Of a stretch of 64,000 nt of DNA, positions 41,726 through 51,608 are shown one piece after another. The notes beneath the pieces are model-generated. The model was not told where the DNA came from. It searched no databases and saw only the letters and a list, made by a program, of their open reading frames with translations. The stretch covers positions 124,001 through 188,000 of the forward strand of contig NZ_JODR01000005.1 in the NCBI RefSeq assembly GCF_000725885.1, written 5' to 3'. Both the position numbers and the translations under genes were made by a program. Positions within the stretch are counted from its first letter, which is position 1; each line of letters starts with the position of its first letter. The stretch is from Streptomyces albus subsp. albus (GTDB lineage: Bacteria > Actinomycetota > Actinomycetes > Streptomycetales > Streptomycetaceae).

Positions 41726-42727
41726 TCAGCCCGGGAAGCGGCCCGTGGCGCGCAGCACCCAGCGGCGCTCCGCGTAGGCCAGATCGTCGCGCCACAACCG
41801 GCCCGAGACGGCCCGCATCACAGGGCGGAGCAGCGGCGCGGCGCGGCGGGCCGCAGCGAATCCGGGCCGCTCCGAGGTGGCGACGACGGCCTCCACCACG
41901 GCGGTGCGCGGTCTGCCGGCCGTGTCGGCCCCCACCGGCGTGGCGTGCGTCTCCACCACGGAACCCACGCCCTCTCCTTCGGTGATCCGCATGAGCACCG
42001 TCCGCGGTCCAGGTGCGGTGAAGACGGCCCGCACCGGGACGACGAACCGGCCGGCGACCCTGAAGGACACGTCGACGGTGAAGGAGTCGTCCTCGCCGCC
42101 GGAGCCCGGGCTGCCCACCACGGTCAGGTCGACGAACGCGTACGGATGGAACCAGGCACCGTGCCACGGGTCCAGACGGTTGGCGACGACGTCCTCCGGC
42201 TCGCAGGTGCCGAGCCCGGTGTACACGGCAGTCAACGCACCGGCAGGCGCCGGACGTACGGGCACCGGCGGGCGGTCCGTCGGCTCCTCCCTCCCGGCCT
42301 CGTCGAGCCGCACCCACACCAGCACCCCGTCGTCGTGGGCCGGGAACGGCCGCCACCCGGCCGACGGCGCACCGGTCAGGGCCAGCCCGTGCCAGTGGCA
42401 CACCAGGGTGCCGCACCGCACCGGGCTGTCCCCCAGCGGAGCGCCCAGGTGCGGACAGACCCCGGGCCCTGCGACGAGACGGCCTGCGGCATTGCGCCAC
42501 AGCACGACCTCGCGGCCCGCGACGGTGCGTGCGAGGGGCCGGTCGTCGCGCAGGTCGCGGGTGGCGCCGACGACGTACCAGTTCCCGGACGGGCGGCTGC
42601 GGGCCCGGCCGAGCGCCTCCGCGATCACACCGGGCTTGGCCTCGCGCCATGTGGGGCGCTGGTGCTCCCAGCGGACGGGCGCCCGGCGCAGGCGCAGCGG
42701 CGGACGCCCGCGCAGGGGGCGCGTCAT
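41726..42727 (-). CDS. Rieske-type oxygenase of the carotenoid cluster
   Basis: 333 residues. A complete [2Fe-2S] Rieske centre: C91-P-H93 and C110-H-W-H113. Downstream, N183 and D186-P-W-H189-G-A-W-F-H194 give D-x2-H-x4-H, the mononuclear iron site pattern of Rieske oxygenases, so it should be a catalytic oxygenase and not only an electron carrier. I think related proteins are annotated DUF5914 in Streptomyces carotenoid clusters. It overlaps crtB by ATGA and is the last gene of crtI-crtB-Rieske. Inferred role: hydroxylation or further oxidation of the carotenoid end group, analogous to CruH in synechoxanthin synthesis. Partner reductase not in the window. Confidence 0.85.
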   Translation of the reverse strand: MTRPLRGRPPLRLRRAPVRWEHQRPTWREAKPGVIAEALGRARSRPSGNWYVVGATRDLRDDRPLARTVAGREVVLWRNAAGRLVAGPGVCPHLGAPLGDSPVRCGTLVCHWHGLALTGAPSAGWRPFPAHDDGVLVWVRLDEAGREEPTDRPPVPVRPAPAGALTAVYTGLGTCEPEDVVANRLDPWHGAWFHPYAFVDLTVVGSPGSGGEDDSFTVDVSFRVAGRFVVPVRAVFTAPGPRTVLMRITEGEGVGSVVETHATPVGADTAGRPRTAVVEAVVATSERPGFAAARRAAPLLRPVMRAVSGRLWRDDLAYAERRWVLRATGRFPG

Positions 42728-43737
42728 GCCGCCTCCTCGGGACGGGCGCGCGCACTCCCCGCGGCCGGCGAGGCGGCCGGCGACGTGCCGCCGCGCAGAC
42801 AGCGGGCCGTCATCCGGGCGGCGGTCACCCGCACCAGGCCGTCCGCGGCGACCAGCGCCCTGCGCCGCCGGCGGACCGCGGCGCGGCGGTGCAGCACCGC
42901 GTACCCGGTGGCCGCGACCGCGTCCAGGATGCCGCCGTAGAGCACGAAAGCGGTACGGATGCAGGGCCGGGAGACCGGCGCCAGCATCGGGATGCCGGGC
43001 TCGGCACGCCGGTAGGAGCGGCGGGTGAGCGCCTCGAACTCCCTCAGCGCCGCGACGACCCGGCGGTCGGTGCGGCCGGTGTCCCGGCAGTGGCGCAGCA
43101 GATCCCGGTGCACACGGTGGGCGGCCAGCAGGTCCTCCGGCAGATAGACCCGGCCCCGGTCGAGGTCCTCTCCCACGTCCCGCAGGAAGTTGGTGAGCTG
43201 GAAGGCGACGCCGAGTTCGGCCGCGTGGGGTGCGGCCTCCTCCCGGGGGGTGACGGTGCCGAGCACCGGCAGCATCTGAAGGCCGATCACGGCGGCGGAG
43301 CCGTGCATGTAGGCACGCAGCTCCTCGTAGCCCGCGTACCGGGTGACCTCCAGATCGCTGCGCATGGAGGTGAGGAAGTCGGCGAACAGACCGTGGTCGA
43401 GGGCGTATCGGCGGGCGGTGTCGGCGAGCGCCGCGACCACCGGCTGACCGCCGTCGCCGCCGCCTGCCAGACACCGCGCGAGTGCGGTGCTCAACCGGTC
43501 GAGGGCGTCGGCCCGTTCGCCGGGGCCGGTGCCGCTGTCGAGGGAGTCGACGATGTCGTCGGCCCAGCGGGCGAAGCCGTACAGGGCGTGCACGGCGGGA
43601 CGGCGGTCGGGGGTGAGCAGACGTGTGGCGAGGAAGTACGTCCGGCCGTGCCGTGCGTTCAGCTCCCGGCAACGGGCGTAGGCAGCACGCAGATACGGGT
43701 TCACGATGCCCGCCGCGTCCAGCTCCCGGGCGGTCAC
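42724..43737 (-). CDS. crtB: phytoene synthase
   Basis: 337 residues from GTG 43737, overlapping the crtI stop (GTGA). Both Asp-rich Mg-diphosphate motifs of head-to-head prenyl synthases are present: [11 protein letters not shown] at about 56-66 and [20 protein letters not shown] near 188-207. It condenses two GGPP to phytoene. The C-terminal 35 residues are Ala/Arg-rich. Second gene of the operon after crtI. Confidence 0.95.
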   Translation of the reverse strand: MTARELDAAGIVNPYLRAAYARCRELNARHGRTYFLATRLLTPDRRPAVHALYGFARWADDIVDSLDSGTGPGERADALDRLSTALARCLAGGGDGGQPVVAALADTARRYALDHGLFADFLTSMRSDLEVTRYAGYEELRAYMHGSAAVIGLQMLPVLGTVTPREEAAPHAAELGVAFQLTNFLRDVGEDLDRGRVYLPEDLLAAHRVHRDLLRHCRDTGRTDRRVVAALREFEALTRRSYRRAEPGIPMLAPVSRPCIRTAFVLYGGILDAVAATGYAVLHRRAAVRRRRRALVAADGLVRVTAARMTARCLRGGTSPAASPAAGSARARPEEAA

Positions 43738-45275
43738 AGCGGTGCTCCCGCCGCGCTGCGCCGTCTCCGCGCGCTCCCTGGGGCGCCCGTCGGGGGGACG
43801 CCGGTGATGCGGGCGGCGGCCAGTTTCCCCGACAGCAGTACGGGAGGCACTCCCACGCCCGGGGTGGTGCCGCAGCCGGCGAGAACGGCGTTGGCGGTGC
43901 CGCGTACCAGATTGCGGGGACGGAAGGGACCGGTCTGGCCGAAGGTGTGGGCGACGGAGAACGGGGTGCCGGCCGAGTGCCCCAGCTCCGTCCAGTCGGC
44001 CGGTGTCACCAGGCATTCCTCGTCGATTGCCGAGGCGATCCCGGCCAGCCCTCGCCGGTCCAGCTCGCGCAGCAGCGCGTCGCGGTAGCGCGGGGCGTAA
44101 GCGCGCCAGTCGGCGGGGCCGGGGCCGATGCCGGTGTGGGGGCAGGGCGCCAGGACGTAGTGCAGATGGCGGCCCGGCGGGGCGAGGGAGGGGTCGGTGG
44201 CCGTGGGCCGGGTGATCAGCAGGGAGGGGTCGCTCATCAGCGCACCGGTGCGGGTCACCTCCTCGAAGGTGCGCCGCCAGGCCCGGCCGAAGGAGAGGGT
44301 GTGGTGGGCGAGTTGGGGCCAGGTGCGGTCGCAGCCGGCGTGCAGCACCACCGCGGAGGGGGAGTGGCGCAGCCGTGCCGGGCGGCGGGGCGCGCGGCCC
44401 AGCAGCCGGTAGGCCACCGGCAGCTCGGGGGTGAGGACGACCGCGTCGCACGGGATGCGCTCGTGCGGGGTGAGCACGGCGGTCACGCGGTCGCCGGAGC
44501 GTTCGAGCCGGGTGACCGGGGAGCGGAAGCGGAACGCCGCGCCCGCCGCTGCCGCCGCCTCGGCCATCGCCCGCGGCAGGGCGTGCATGCCGCCGCGCGG
44601 GAAGTACACCCCGGCGACGGTGTCCATGTAGGCGATCACCGCGTACGCGGCCAGGGCGCGCGCCGGGGGCACCCCCGCGTACAGGGCCTGGAAGGTGAAG
44701 ACGCGGCGCAGCCGTTCGTCGCGCAGGTGGCGGGCGACGCCGGCCTCCCAGCGGCCGAAGCCGCCGAGGGCGGCGAGCCGCACCAGATCGGGCGTGAGCA
44801 GGTGCCACCAGCCGTCGAAGTCGGCGTCGACGAAGCGCTGCCGCTCCACCCGGTACAGCTGTCCCAGCCAGTGGCGCAGCCTGCGGTACCCCGCCGCCTC
44901 CGCGGGTCCGGCGAACCGCTCCACTTCGGCTTCCATGGCGTCGGCATCGGTGTGCACGTCGAGCCGGGAGCCGTCGGCGAAGCAGGCCCGGTAGGCCGGG
45001 TGCAGCGGGATCAGGTCCACGCGGTCGGACAGCGACTCGCCGACGGCGGCGAACGCCTCGTCGGCGATCTCGGGCATCGTCAGCACCGTGGGCCCGGTGT
45101 CGATGAGGTAGCCGCCGCGTACGAGACGGCCCGCGCGGCCCCCGGGGGCCGCATCGCGTTCGACGACCGTGACCCGGCGGCCCGCGCCGAGCAGGTGCAG
45201 AGCGGCCGACAGGCCGGCGAGGCCCGCGCCGACGACCACGACATGGTCGCTCGGCCCCCGCAACGCCCGGGTCAC
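43734..45275 (-). CDS. crtI: phytoene desaturase
   Basis: 513 residues from GTG 45275 (GGAGGGG upstream). The N-terminal FAD-binding fold is [21 protein letters not shown] followed by [13 protein letters not shown]; the C-terminal CrtI signature [20 protein letters not shown] is intact. It carries out the four desaturations from phytoene to lycopene. The start overlaps the end of an odd 154-codon open frame that lies where crtE would be expected. Confidence 0.95.
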   Translation of the reverse strand: MTRALRGPSDHVVVVGAGLAGLSAALHLLGAGRRVTVVERDAAPGGRAGRLVRGGYLIDTGPTVLTMPEIADEAFAAVGESLSDRVDLIPLHPAYRACFADGSRLDVHTDADAMEAEVERFAGPAEAAGYRRLRHWLGQLYRVERQRFVDADFDGWWHLLTPDLVRLAALGGFGRWEAGVARHLRDERLRRVFTFQALYAGVPPARALAAYAVIAYMDTVAGVYFPRGGMHALPRAMAEAAAAAGAAFRFRSPVTRLERSGDRVTAVLTPHERIPCDAVVLTPELPVAYRLLGRAPRRPARLRHSPSAVVLHAGCDRTWPQLAHHTLSFGRAWRRTFEEVTRTGALMSDPSLLITRPTATDPSLAPPGRHLHYVLAPCPHTGIGPGPADWRAYAPRYRDALLRELDRRGLAGIASAIDEECLVTPADWTELGHSAGTPFSVAHTFGQTGPFRPRNLVRGTANAVLAGCGTTPGVGVPPVLLSGKLAAARITGVPPTGAPGSARRRRSAAGAPL

Positions 45276-45736
45276 CGGCCCCCCTCCGCCCGGTTGACGG
45301 CCTGCCCGGCGGCGGACGGCACGGAGCGGGACGGCGCGGAGGAGGGCGGCGGCGAGCCGGCTTGTACGGGCCCGGGAGCCGGCGGCGTTCCGGGGGCGGC
45401 GGCGCGCAGCAGGCAAGGCGGAACACGGCGCCGGAGAGCCGTGCTCCGCGCGGAGGGACGGCACCGGACGGGGCCGGGCGCCGTCCGCGAGGCGGCGGGG
45501 CGGACGGAACCGCTCCAGGGCGCGGGGCGCAGCGGCGCACTGCCCGCCGTCCGGGGGCCGCCGCGCAGCCGGCCGCAGCCGTCCCGCCCTGCCCGCCCGG
45601 GCCGCCTCCCGTCGGCCGCTGCCGGCACCGTGCCGGGCGCCGGGCCGCCGTACGGTACGGCGCGGCGCGTGTGCGGCCGGCCGCACCGGCCGTTCCGCGC
45701 GGGCATGTTCCGGAAGGCCGCCTGGCTGGAGCGCAT
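45272..45736 (-). pseudogene. scrambled open frame in the expected crtE position
   Basis: A 154-codon frame starts at an ATG with GAGAGGA seven bases upstream and ends in a GTGA overlap with crtI, as a real first gene of the operon would. Yet the translation is Arg/Pro/Ala/Ser low complexity with very high GC at all codon positions, and shows no prenyl-synthase motif (no DDxxD) in any frame. It is also much shorter than crtE (near 390 residues). I read it as a rearranged or deleted remnant of the GGPP synthase gene, or as a non-coding leader that mimics one. Confidence 0.35.
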
Positions 45737-45985
45737 GACTGTCCTCTCACCGTGGTGACATCACATACCTCCAGACTCATTCCGCGTGCGGCGCCCGTGC
45801 GGATGCGCCGTTCGGTGGAGCCGCGGCCACCCCGGGCCGTCCGGCGCCCGACACGCACGGCCGGGCCTGCCCCCTCGCCGGCCGCGCGGCCGTGAGACTT
45901 GAGGGACGCGCCGTCCCGGGACGCGCGTCCCCGTCGGCGTGGTGTCCGTACCCACGCGCCGGCCCAGCGGAAGGGAGCAGCCGCC
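45276..45985. other. divergent control region of the carotenoid operons
   Basis: About 710 bp between crtI (-) and crtY (+). The stretch 45737-45800 is the least GC-rich and, read on the minus strand, leads with GGAATGAG and a well-formed ribosome-binding site at 45743, so the crtI-side promoter is probably here. The extreme GC content of 45290-45700 is unlike its neighbours. Confidence 0.45.
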
Positions 45986-47188
45986 GTGCAGCTGGACGCC
46001 GACGTCGCCGTCGTGGGGGCGGGGGCCGCCGGGCTGTCGCTGGCGCTGCGGCTGGCCGCGCCGCCAGAGGGAGCCCGCCGGCTGCGCACGGTGCTGCTCG
46101 CGGCACCACCGGGCCCCTTCCGGGCCGTTCCGCGCACCTGGTGCTTCTGGGAAGGGCGCGGCGGCCTCTACGACGAGGCGCTGGCCGCCAGCTGGGAGCG
46201 GCTGCGCGTACGCCCGGCCGACGGCACCGCCGTGACGGCCGGTATCGCGCCGCTGCGCTACAAGATGCTGCCCTCCCACCGTTTCGAGGCGCTGGCCGAC
46301 CGCAGGATCGCCGGGAGCAGTGACGTGGCGCGTATCGAGGCGGTCGTCGACGCGGTCGAGCCGGTACCGCACGGCGCCGTCGTACGGGCGCACCGCGCGG
46401 ACGGCACCAGGCTCGCCGTCCGCGCCCGCTGGGTGTTCGACTCGCGCCCGCCAGGGCGTCTCCCGCCCGCGCGGACGACGCTGCTCCAGCACTTCCGCGG
46501 CTGGTTCGTGCGCTCCCGGCGGCCCGTCTTCGACCCGGAGACGGTGGAACTGATGGACTTCCGTACCCGGCAGCCCTCGCACGGCCTGTCCTTCGGCTAC
46601 CTCCTGCCGTGCAGCAAGCACGAGGCGCTGGTGGAGTACACGGAGTTCTCCCGCCGCGTGCTGGGCCGCGCGGAGTACGAGCGTGCCCTGCGGCAGTACA
46701 CCGGGCAGGTGCTGGGCCTGGAACCGGACGACTACGAGGTCACCGGGAGCGAGCAGGGCGTCATCCCGATGACGGACGCGGTCTTCCCCCGGCACAGCGC
46801 GCCGGGCGTCTTCCGGATCGGCGCCTGCGCCGGGGCGACCCGGCCCGCGACCGGCTATACGTTCAGCGCCGTGCAGCGGCAGACGCAGGCCGTGGCCGCG
46901 GCGCTGCACACCGGCCGGCACCCGTTGCCCCCGCGGCCCCACTCCGCCCGCTCCCGGCTGATGGACGCGGTACTGCTGCACGCCCTCGACAGCGGCCGGA
47001 TCGACGGCCCGGACTTCTTCACCCGCCTGTTCACGCGGGTGCCCGCCGTCCGCCTGCTGCGCTTCCTCGACGGCCGCACCAGCCTGCCGCAGGACCTCGC
47101 CATCGGTGCGCACGTGCCTGTCGCCGCGATACTCGCCGCCGCACTCGGCCTCCCCCTCACCCCGCGCCGCAGCCCGCCGGCCGCCTGA
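45986..47188 (+). CDS. crtY: lycopene beta-cyclase
   Basis: 400 residues from GTG 45986 (AAGGGAG upstream). The CrtY/CrtL family dinucleotide motif is [17 protein letters not shown]; the cyclase motifs are [46 protein letters not shown] and [22 protein letters not shown]. It cyclises lycopene ends to beta-rings, giving beta-carotene, the substrate of CrtU. First gene of the crtY-(short ORF)-crtU unit. Confidence 0.94.
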   Translation: MQLDADVAVVGAGAAGLSLALRLAAPPEGARRLRTVLLAAPPGPFRAVPRTWCFWEGRGGLYDEALAASWERLRVRPADGTAVTAGIAPLRYKMLPSHRFEALADRRIAGSSDVARIEAVVDAVEPVPHGAVVRAHRADGTRLAVRARWVFDSRPPGRLPPARTTLLQHFRGWFVRSRRPVFDPETVELMDFRTRQPSHGLSFGYLLPCSKHEALVEYTEFSRRVLGRAEYERALRQYTGQVLGLEPDDYEVTGSEQGVIPMTDAVFPRHSAPGVFRIGACAGATRPATGYTFSAVQRQTQAVAAALHTGRHPLPPRPHSARSRLMDAVLLHALDSGRIDGPDFFTRLFTRVPAVRLLRFLDGRTSLPQDLAIGAHVPVAAILAAALGLPLTPRRSPPAA

Positions 47189-47208
47189 GCTCCGATGGAG
47201 CGCAACCG

Positions 47209-47346
47209 ATGCCGACGACGTACGACACCGGCTTGGCCGACGCCTGCGCCCGGCCGGCCCGTGGCCACGGCACGCCGCCGGGCCGGCCCCGGCCGCACCA
47301 CCTCCGCCGCGCCATCCCCGTCAGGACCGTCGAGGAGCGACCATGA
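47209..47346 (+). CDS. possible short coupled ORF between crtY and crtU
   Basis: 45 residues from ATG 47209 with GGAG eight bases upstream: MPTTYDTGLADACARPARGH and an Arg/Pro-rich end. Its stop overlaps the crtU ATG (ATGA), which suggests translational coupling. It may be a leader, a small protein, or a stub of a lost crt gene. No recognisable domain. Confidence 0.35.
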   Translation: MPTTYDTGLADACARPARGHGTPPGRPRPHHLRRAIPVRTVEERP

Positions 47347-48905
47347 CCCCCATCAGCCGCCCGCGGGCACCCGGCCGCGGTCTCGACCGGCTCGCCCAGT
47401 CGCTGCCCGCGCCGCCCGGAGCCCCGCGGGCCGATGCGACGGCCCCGCCGCGCGCCGCTGTCGTCGGCGGCGGCATCGCCGGGCTGACCGCCGCCACCGC
47501 ACTGGCAGAGCGGGGCGTACGGGTCACTCTGTACGAGCGGGAGCCGGTGCTCGGCGGCCGGCTGGCGGGCCGGCCCACCCGGCTGGCCGACGGCAGCACG
47601 GTGACGATGAGCCGCGGATTCCACGCCTTCTTCCGCCAGTACTACAACCTGCGGGCCCTGCTGCGCCGCACCGATCCGGCGCTGTCCCGGCTGACCGCGC
47701 TGCCCGACTATCCCCTGCGGCACGCCGACGGCGGCCACGACAGCTTCCGGCACATCCCGCGCACCCCGCCGCTGAGCGCGCTCGCGTTCGTCGCGACGAG
47801 CCCCTCCTTCCGGCTGCGGGACCTGGCCCGGATCAACGCCCGTGCCGCGCTGCCGCTGCTCGACGTGAGGGTGCCCGAGGTCTACCACCGGTACGACCGG
47901 CTCAGCGCCCACGACCTGCTGGAGGCCATCCGCTTCCCCGCGGCGGCACGGCATCTGGCCTTCGAGGTCTTCTCCCGCAGCTTCTTCGCGGACCCCGGGG
48001 AGCTGTCCGCCGCCGAGATGGCGCTCATGTTCCACATCTACTTCCTCGGCTCGGCCGAGGGACTGCTCTTCGACGTGCCGGACGAGCCGTTCCCGCAGGC
48101 CCTGTGGGACCCGCTGGCCGCGTACCTGACCGGCCTGGGCGCCGAACTGCGCACCCTCGTCCCGGTCGAGGGCGTCACCGCGCTGCCCGCCGGCGGGTTC
48201 ACCGTGGCAGCGGATGACGGTGAAGAGCCGTACGACGCCGTGGTGCTGGCCCTGGACCCGCGGGCCCTGCGGGACCTCGTGGCCGTCTCCGGGAGCCTCG
48301 GCGACGCGGAGTGGAGAGGGCGGATCGCGCGGCTGCGCACGGCGCCGCCCTTCCTGGTCTCCCGGCTGTGGCTGGACCGGCCCGTGCGCCCGGACCGGCC
48401 GGGCTTCCTGGGCACCAGCGGCTACGGCCCCCTGGACAACGTCAGTGTGCTGGACCGCTGGGAGGGCGAGGCCGCCCGCTGGGCCGCGCGCACCGGCGGC
48501 TCGGTGCTCGAACTGCACGCCTACGCGCTCCCGGACGACACCGAACGGGACATCCGGCAGAAGGAGCTTCTCGGCGAACTGCACCGTGTCTACCCCGAGA
48601 CCCGCCGGGCCCGCGTGCTGGACGCCCGCCACGAATGGCGGGCCGACTGCCCCCTCTTCCCGGTGGGCGGTCACCCGGACCGGCCGACGGTGCCGACGCC
48701 CAGCCCCGGCCTGGTCGTCGCGGGGGACACCGTGCGCACCGGCCTTCCGGTGGCGCTGATGGAACGCGCGGCCACCAGCGGTTTCCTCGCCGCCAACACC
48801 CTGCTGGCCGGGTGGGGACTGCGCGGCCACCCCCTGCGGACGGTGCCCGGCCGGGGCCGCGGAGCGCTCGCACGGTGGGCGGCGCGGGCCGGCCGCACCG
48901 GATGA
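47343..48905 (+). CDS. crtU: carotenoid desaturase/methyltransferase, isorenieratene synthase type
   Basis: 520 residues from ATG 47343 (GAGGAGCGACC upstream). FAD-binding start AVVGGGIAGLTAATALAERG with LYEREPVLGGRL; SRGFHAFFRQYYNLRALLRR and SFFADPGELSAAEMALMFHIYF are typical of the CrtU/CruE group and differ from CrtI. CrtU converts beta-ionone rings of beta-carotene to aromatic phi rings with methyl migration. C-terminal GDTVRTGLPVALMERAATSGFLAAN closes the FAD domain. Product expected: isorenieratene-type pigment. Confidence 0.9.
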   Translation: MTPISRPRAPGRGLDRLAQSLPAPPGAPRADATAPPRAAVVGGGIAGLTAATALAERGVRVTLYEREPVLGGRLAGRPTRLADGSTVTMSRGFHAFFRQYYNLRALLRRTDPALSRLTALPDYPLRHADGGHDSFRHIPRTPPLSALAFVATSPSFRLRDLARINARAALPLLDVRVPEVYHRYDRLSAHDLLEAIRFPAAARHLAFEVFSRSFFADPGELSAAEMALMFHIYFLGSAEGLLFDVPDEPFPQALWDPLAAYLTGLGAELRTLVPVEGVTALPAGGFTVAADDGEEPYDAVVLALDPRALRDLVAVSGSLGDAEWRGRIARLRTAPPFLVSRLWLDRPVRPDRPGFLGTSGYGPLDNVSVLDRWEGEAARWAARTGGSVLELHAYALPDDTERDIRQKELLGELHRVYPETRRARVLDARHEWRADCPLFPVGGHPDRPTVPTPSPGLVVAGDTVRTGLPVALMERAATSGFLAANTLLAGWGLRGHPLRTVPGRGRGALARWAARAGRTG

Positions 48906-48923
48906 GCGCCGGTGCGGCCGGCC

Positions 48924-48955
48924 GGTGCGGCGCCACCCCCGCGGTCCGCCGCACC
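48924..48955. terminator. terminator after crtU
   Basis: GGTGCGGCG at 48924 and its complement at 48947-48955, 14-nt loop, between the convergent crtU and lipoprotein genes. Confidence 0.72.
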
Positions 48956-48973
48956 ACACCGACCGGCCCTACG

Positions 48974-50261
48974 TCAGCGCCACTCCAGTACGAAGCCGTT
49001 GCGCAGCGCGTCGTCCACGCCCGCGGCCTTGATCTTCTCCGGGGCCGATCCCGGCTCCGTCGCGACGCGGAAGTGCTCCACCCGGGAACCCTGACGCGAA
49101 GTGATGATCATCTGCCGGCCGTCGGCGGAGAGCGCCCGCAGCGTGTTGTCCCGACTGGTCCTCGGCAGGATCGGCTCGCTCGTGGCGCTCTCGGGCGGTT
49201 CCTCGTCGCGGCGCAGCCGGGTGGTGTCGACCGTCCAGAAATTGTTCTTCCTGGCCGGGTCGTCCTCCGTCATCTCGCGTTCGCCGCACAGAACGGTGGT
49301 GTTGTCCGTCCAGCCCCACGGCATGCAACTGCTGGGCAGCGGCATGAGGGGTGCGTCGTCGTCGCGCTGGGTCGTCGGGCGCCGGGGGACGTCGACGACG
49401 TTCATGCCCTGCAACTCGTGGAAGCCCGCGGCCTTGCGCCCGTCGGGGCTGGGCCGCAGTACGGCCGCGGTGAGGGCGCTCGCGGGCTCGCCCGCCAGCG
49501 TGAAGCCGGGCCGCTGCACCGAGAGGGTGTCGCCCTGCCCGTGGGCGGACGGGACACCGGCTTTCGGCCCCGACAAAGTGCTGCTGAAGATCCGCGGCAC
49601 TTTGTCGTTCTCTCCCTTGGTCATGTACCAGACCTCGTCCCCGCCGCTGCCCGGTGCGAACACCGGGTGCTGCTCGGCCGGGGCGTCCGCGAAGTCCGAC
49701 TTCTTCGACCGGTTGACCATCGTCGTCCGGCCTTTCGGCGTCACCACCGCGGCCCGTGTGCCCTCCGTCTCGGAGTCCCTGAGACACGACGGCGATGTGG
49801 GAGTAGTCGTCGTCGAAGATCTGCCGCAGGCGCGGCTCCGCGAAGGCGTTCGGCCCCTCGTCCTCGTCGGCCATGCCGGACGGGTCGGGCATGCCGTCCT
49901 TGCACAGCTCGCCAAGCGGCGTCCGCACCTCGTTGTCCTCGGTGAGCACGGTCTGCGCCGGCAGCGTGAAGGTCCTGGTGGCCACCTGCTTCCAGGAGGC
50001 GGGGTCCCACGCCTCGACGACCACTTGGGCCGGGTTGTCGGCGGGCACGGTGCACCAGGCCCGTACGAGGACCCCCTTGCGCGAGAACGCTCCGGCGTTC
50101 TGCGATGTGCCGCTTCGTCCGGCCTTCTTCTCCTTCGGGCCGTTGCCGCCCGAGCCGTCACCGTCGCCCGAGGAACCTCCCTCACCGCCACAGCCGGTGA
50201 GCGTCGCGGTCAGGGCGAGGGCAAGGGCCGCGAGTTGTATGTGGTGCCTGTGTCCACGCAT
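48974..50261 (-). pseudogene. lipoprotein gene with a single frameshift
   Basis: The 5' part (from ATG 50261) encodes a lipoprotein signal LALALTATLTGCGGEGG (lipid Cys near residue 24), a Gly/Ser/Asp linker and a domain up to IFDDDYSHIAVVSQG. From there homology continues in another frame: DSETEGTRAAVVTPKGR to GVDDALRNGFVLEWR at 48974. Removing one base near 49780 (T on the plus strand) joins the frames as HIAVVSRDSETEGT, giving about 428 residues. The later part (SADGRQMIITSRQG) looks like a beta-propeller. Function unknown. Either a recent inactivation or a sequencing error. Confidence 0.75.
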
Positions 50262-50351
50262 GGTGCGTGAGTGTAACCGGCCTCCACGCAGGCGACTTAC
50301 GCCGACGGAGCTGCCGCACCGACCCCTGCTGCTCCCCTCCGGGCATCCCGC

Positions 50352-51188
50352 TCAGAACGCCGCCGGGTCGGTCGCGATCTCCGCCCGCTCCCAGGGGCCC
50401 GGACCCGTGCCGCGGCGCCACTCCTCCAGCTCCTGTCCGTTCACGCAGACGATCCCGCACTCGTGCGCGTACGCGAGAGCCGGCGCGGTGAAGCCGCTGG
50501 TGGTGACGACCACCGCGACATCGGCCCCGTGGACGGTGAAGCAGGTCCCGCCGAAGCGCTGCACGTCCTGCGAGCCGACCTTGTTGCCCTCGGTGTAACG
50601 CTTGCACTGGATGACCAGCCGCCGCCCGTCAGGCGTGACGGCGGTGACGTCCGCGCCGAGATCGCCCGCGCCTCCGACGACTTCGACGGCACGGCAGTCG
50701 TCCCGGGCACACAGCCCGGCCACGGCCTGTTCGAAGCCGTCCGGGTCGAGTTCGGCGGCGCAGTCGGCCACGGGCGGCAGGGGAGCCGTGCTCCGGCCAC
50801 CGTGCCCGTGCGGTGCCGGTGGTGCGGCGCCGCCGGCACCCGGGCCGTCCGTACCGCTGGCCGGCTCCGCCTCGTCCGCGGGATCGGTGCGGAGGCTGTC
50901 GGACGCCTCCTCGGCCGCCTCCTCCAGCACCTCGGCCGTCCGGCGCGCATACCGTGCCGCGGAGAAGCGGCGCCACCTCGACCTGAACAGCAGCGCCACC
51001 CCGACAGCGAGCACCGCAAGTGCAGCGGCCCACAGTGGCCGTTGCTCGGCCAGCCGCACGGCGGTGCGGGCCAAGAAACCCAGGACGCACAGCAGGATCG
51101 CGAGCAGCAGGAAGAACAGCGCGGTCGTGCGCAGGTCGAAGCGTCGCTCGCCTGCCGCGCGCCGACCGGGGCGCGCGCGTTGGCTCAT
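50352..51188 (-). CDS. membrane-anchored Mrr-type restriction endonuclease-like protein
   Basis: 278 residues from ATG 51188 (GGGAGG upstream). Two membrane helices at about 20-65 (TALFFLLLAILLCVLGFLA; LWAAALAVLAVGVALLF) anchor a C-terminal Mrr_cat nuclease domain at about 155-275. The active-site pattern is GGAGDLGADVTAVTPDGRR then LVIQCKRY: Asp and QxK as in the PD-(D/E)xK fold. Such membrane-bound Mrr-like proteins are common in actinobacteria and have no proven role; modified-DNA restriction or entry control is possible. No methyltransferase is near. Confidence 0.85.
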   Translation of the reverse strand: MSQRARPGRRAAGERRFDLRTTALFFLLLAILLCVLGFLARTAVRLAEQRPLWAAALAVLAVGVALLFRSRWRRFSAARYARRTAEVLEEAAEEASDSLRTDPADEAEPASGTDGPGAGGAAPPAPHGHGGRSTAPLPPVADCAAELDPDGFEQAVAGLCARDDCRAVEVVGGAGDLGADVTAVTPDGRRLVIQCKRYTEGNKVGSQDVQRFGGTCFTVHGADVAVVVTTSGFTAPALAYAHECGIVCVNGQELEEWRRGTGPGPWERAEIATDPAAF

Positions 51189-51434
51189 ACCGGGTACCTC
51201 CCTGAACAGCGGGCAACGAAGATCACCCGGCTGCGGGTACCCACGGAAGGAGAAAGATCGTCGACCGCGGTCGTGGAGGGACGCCCCGCTCACGCACGCG
51301 TCATGCCCCGGCGTGCAGATAGGCGGCCCACAGGGACGGGATGTGCGGGAAGGCGTCGCGGACTTCGCTCACCACTGCATGCCGCTCCTGGGCCCCGGCC
51401 CCACTGGGGTCAGGCCGGGACCCAGGTCCGGGTG

Positions 51435-51608
51435 TCATTCCCCGGAAGATCCCTCTTCGAAATCCTCCGGGCGAACGTCGGCCTCCTCGAAGGCCTCCCG
51501 CAGGGTGGCGCCGGTGCGGGGTCCGGGCTGGTCCTCCGAGTCCTCGGTCTCCTTGATCACTTGATCCGTGGTCCCGGTCTTCGGGCGGCCTTCTTCCGGA
51601 ACGGTCAT
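51435..51608 (-). CDS. small acidic protein
   Basis: 57 residues from ATG 51608 with AAGGAAG upstream: MTVPEEGRPKTGTTDQVIKE, then EDSEDQPGPRTGATLREAFEEADVRPEDF in pieces and a DFEEGSSGE end. Very acidic, without a membrane segment or Cys. It looks like the small conserved acidic proteins of Streptomyces with no known role. Stands 247 bases upstream of the Mrr-type gene, same strand. Confidence 0.6.
   Translation of the reverse strand: MTVPEEGRPKTGTTDQVIKETEDSEDQPGPRTGATLREAFEEADVRPEDFEEGSSGE

Noticed and set aside
45737..45800. An ECF sigma promoter of LitS/CarQ type (GGAATG) before crtI
   Set aside because: One element only; I could not find a matching -10 at the right spacing, and no lit genes are in the window.
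42724..46137. An apparent 1137-codon protein containing crtB
   Set aside because: Only the last 337 codons carry phytoene synthase homology; the GTG at 43737 with the GTGA overlap is the real start, and the upstream part is antisense to crtY or in the wrong frame of crtI.
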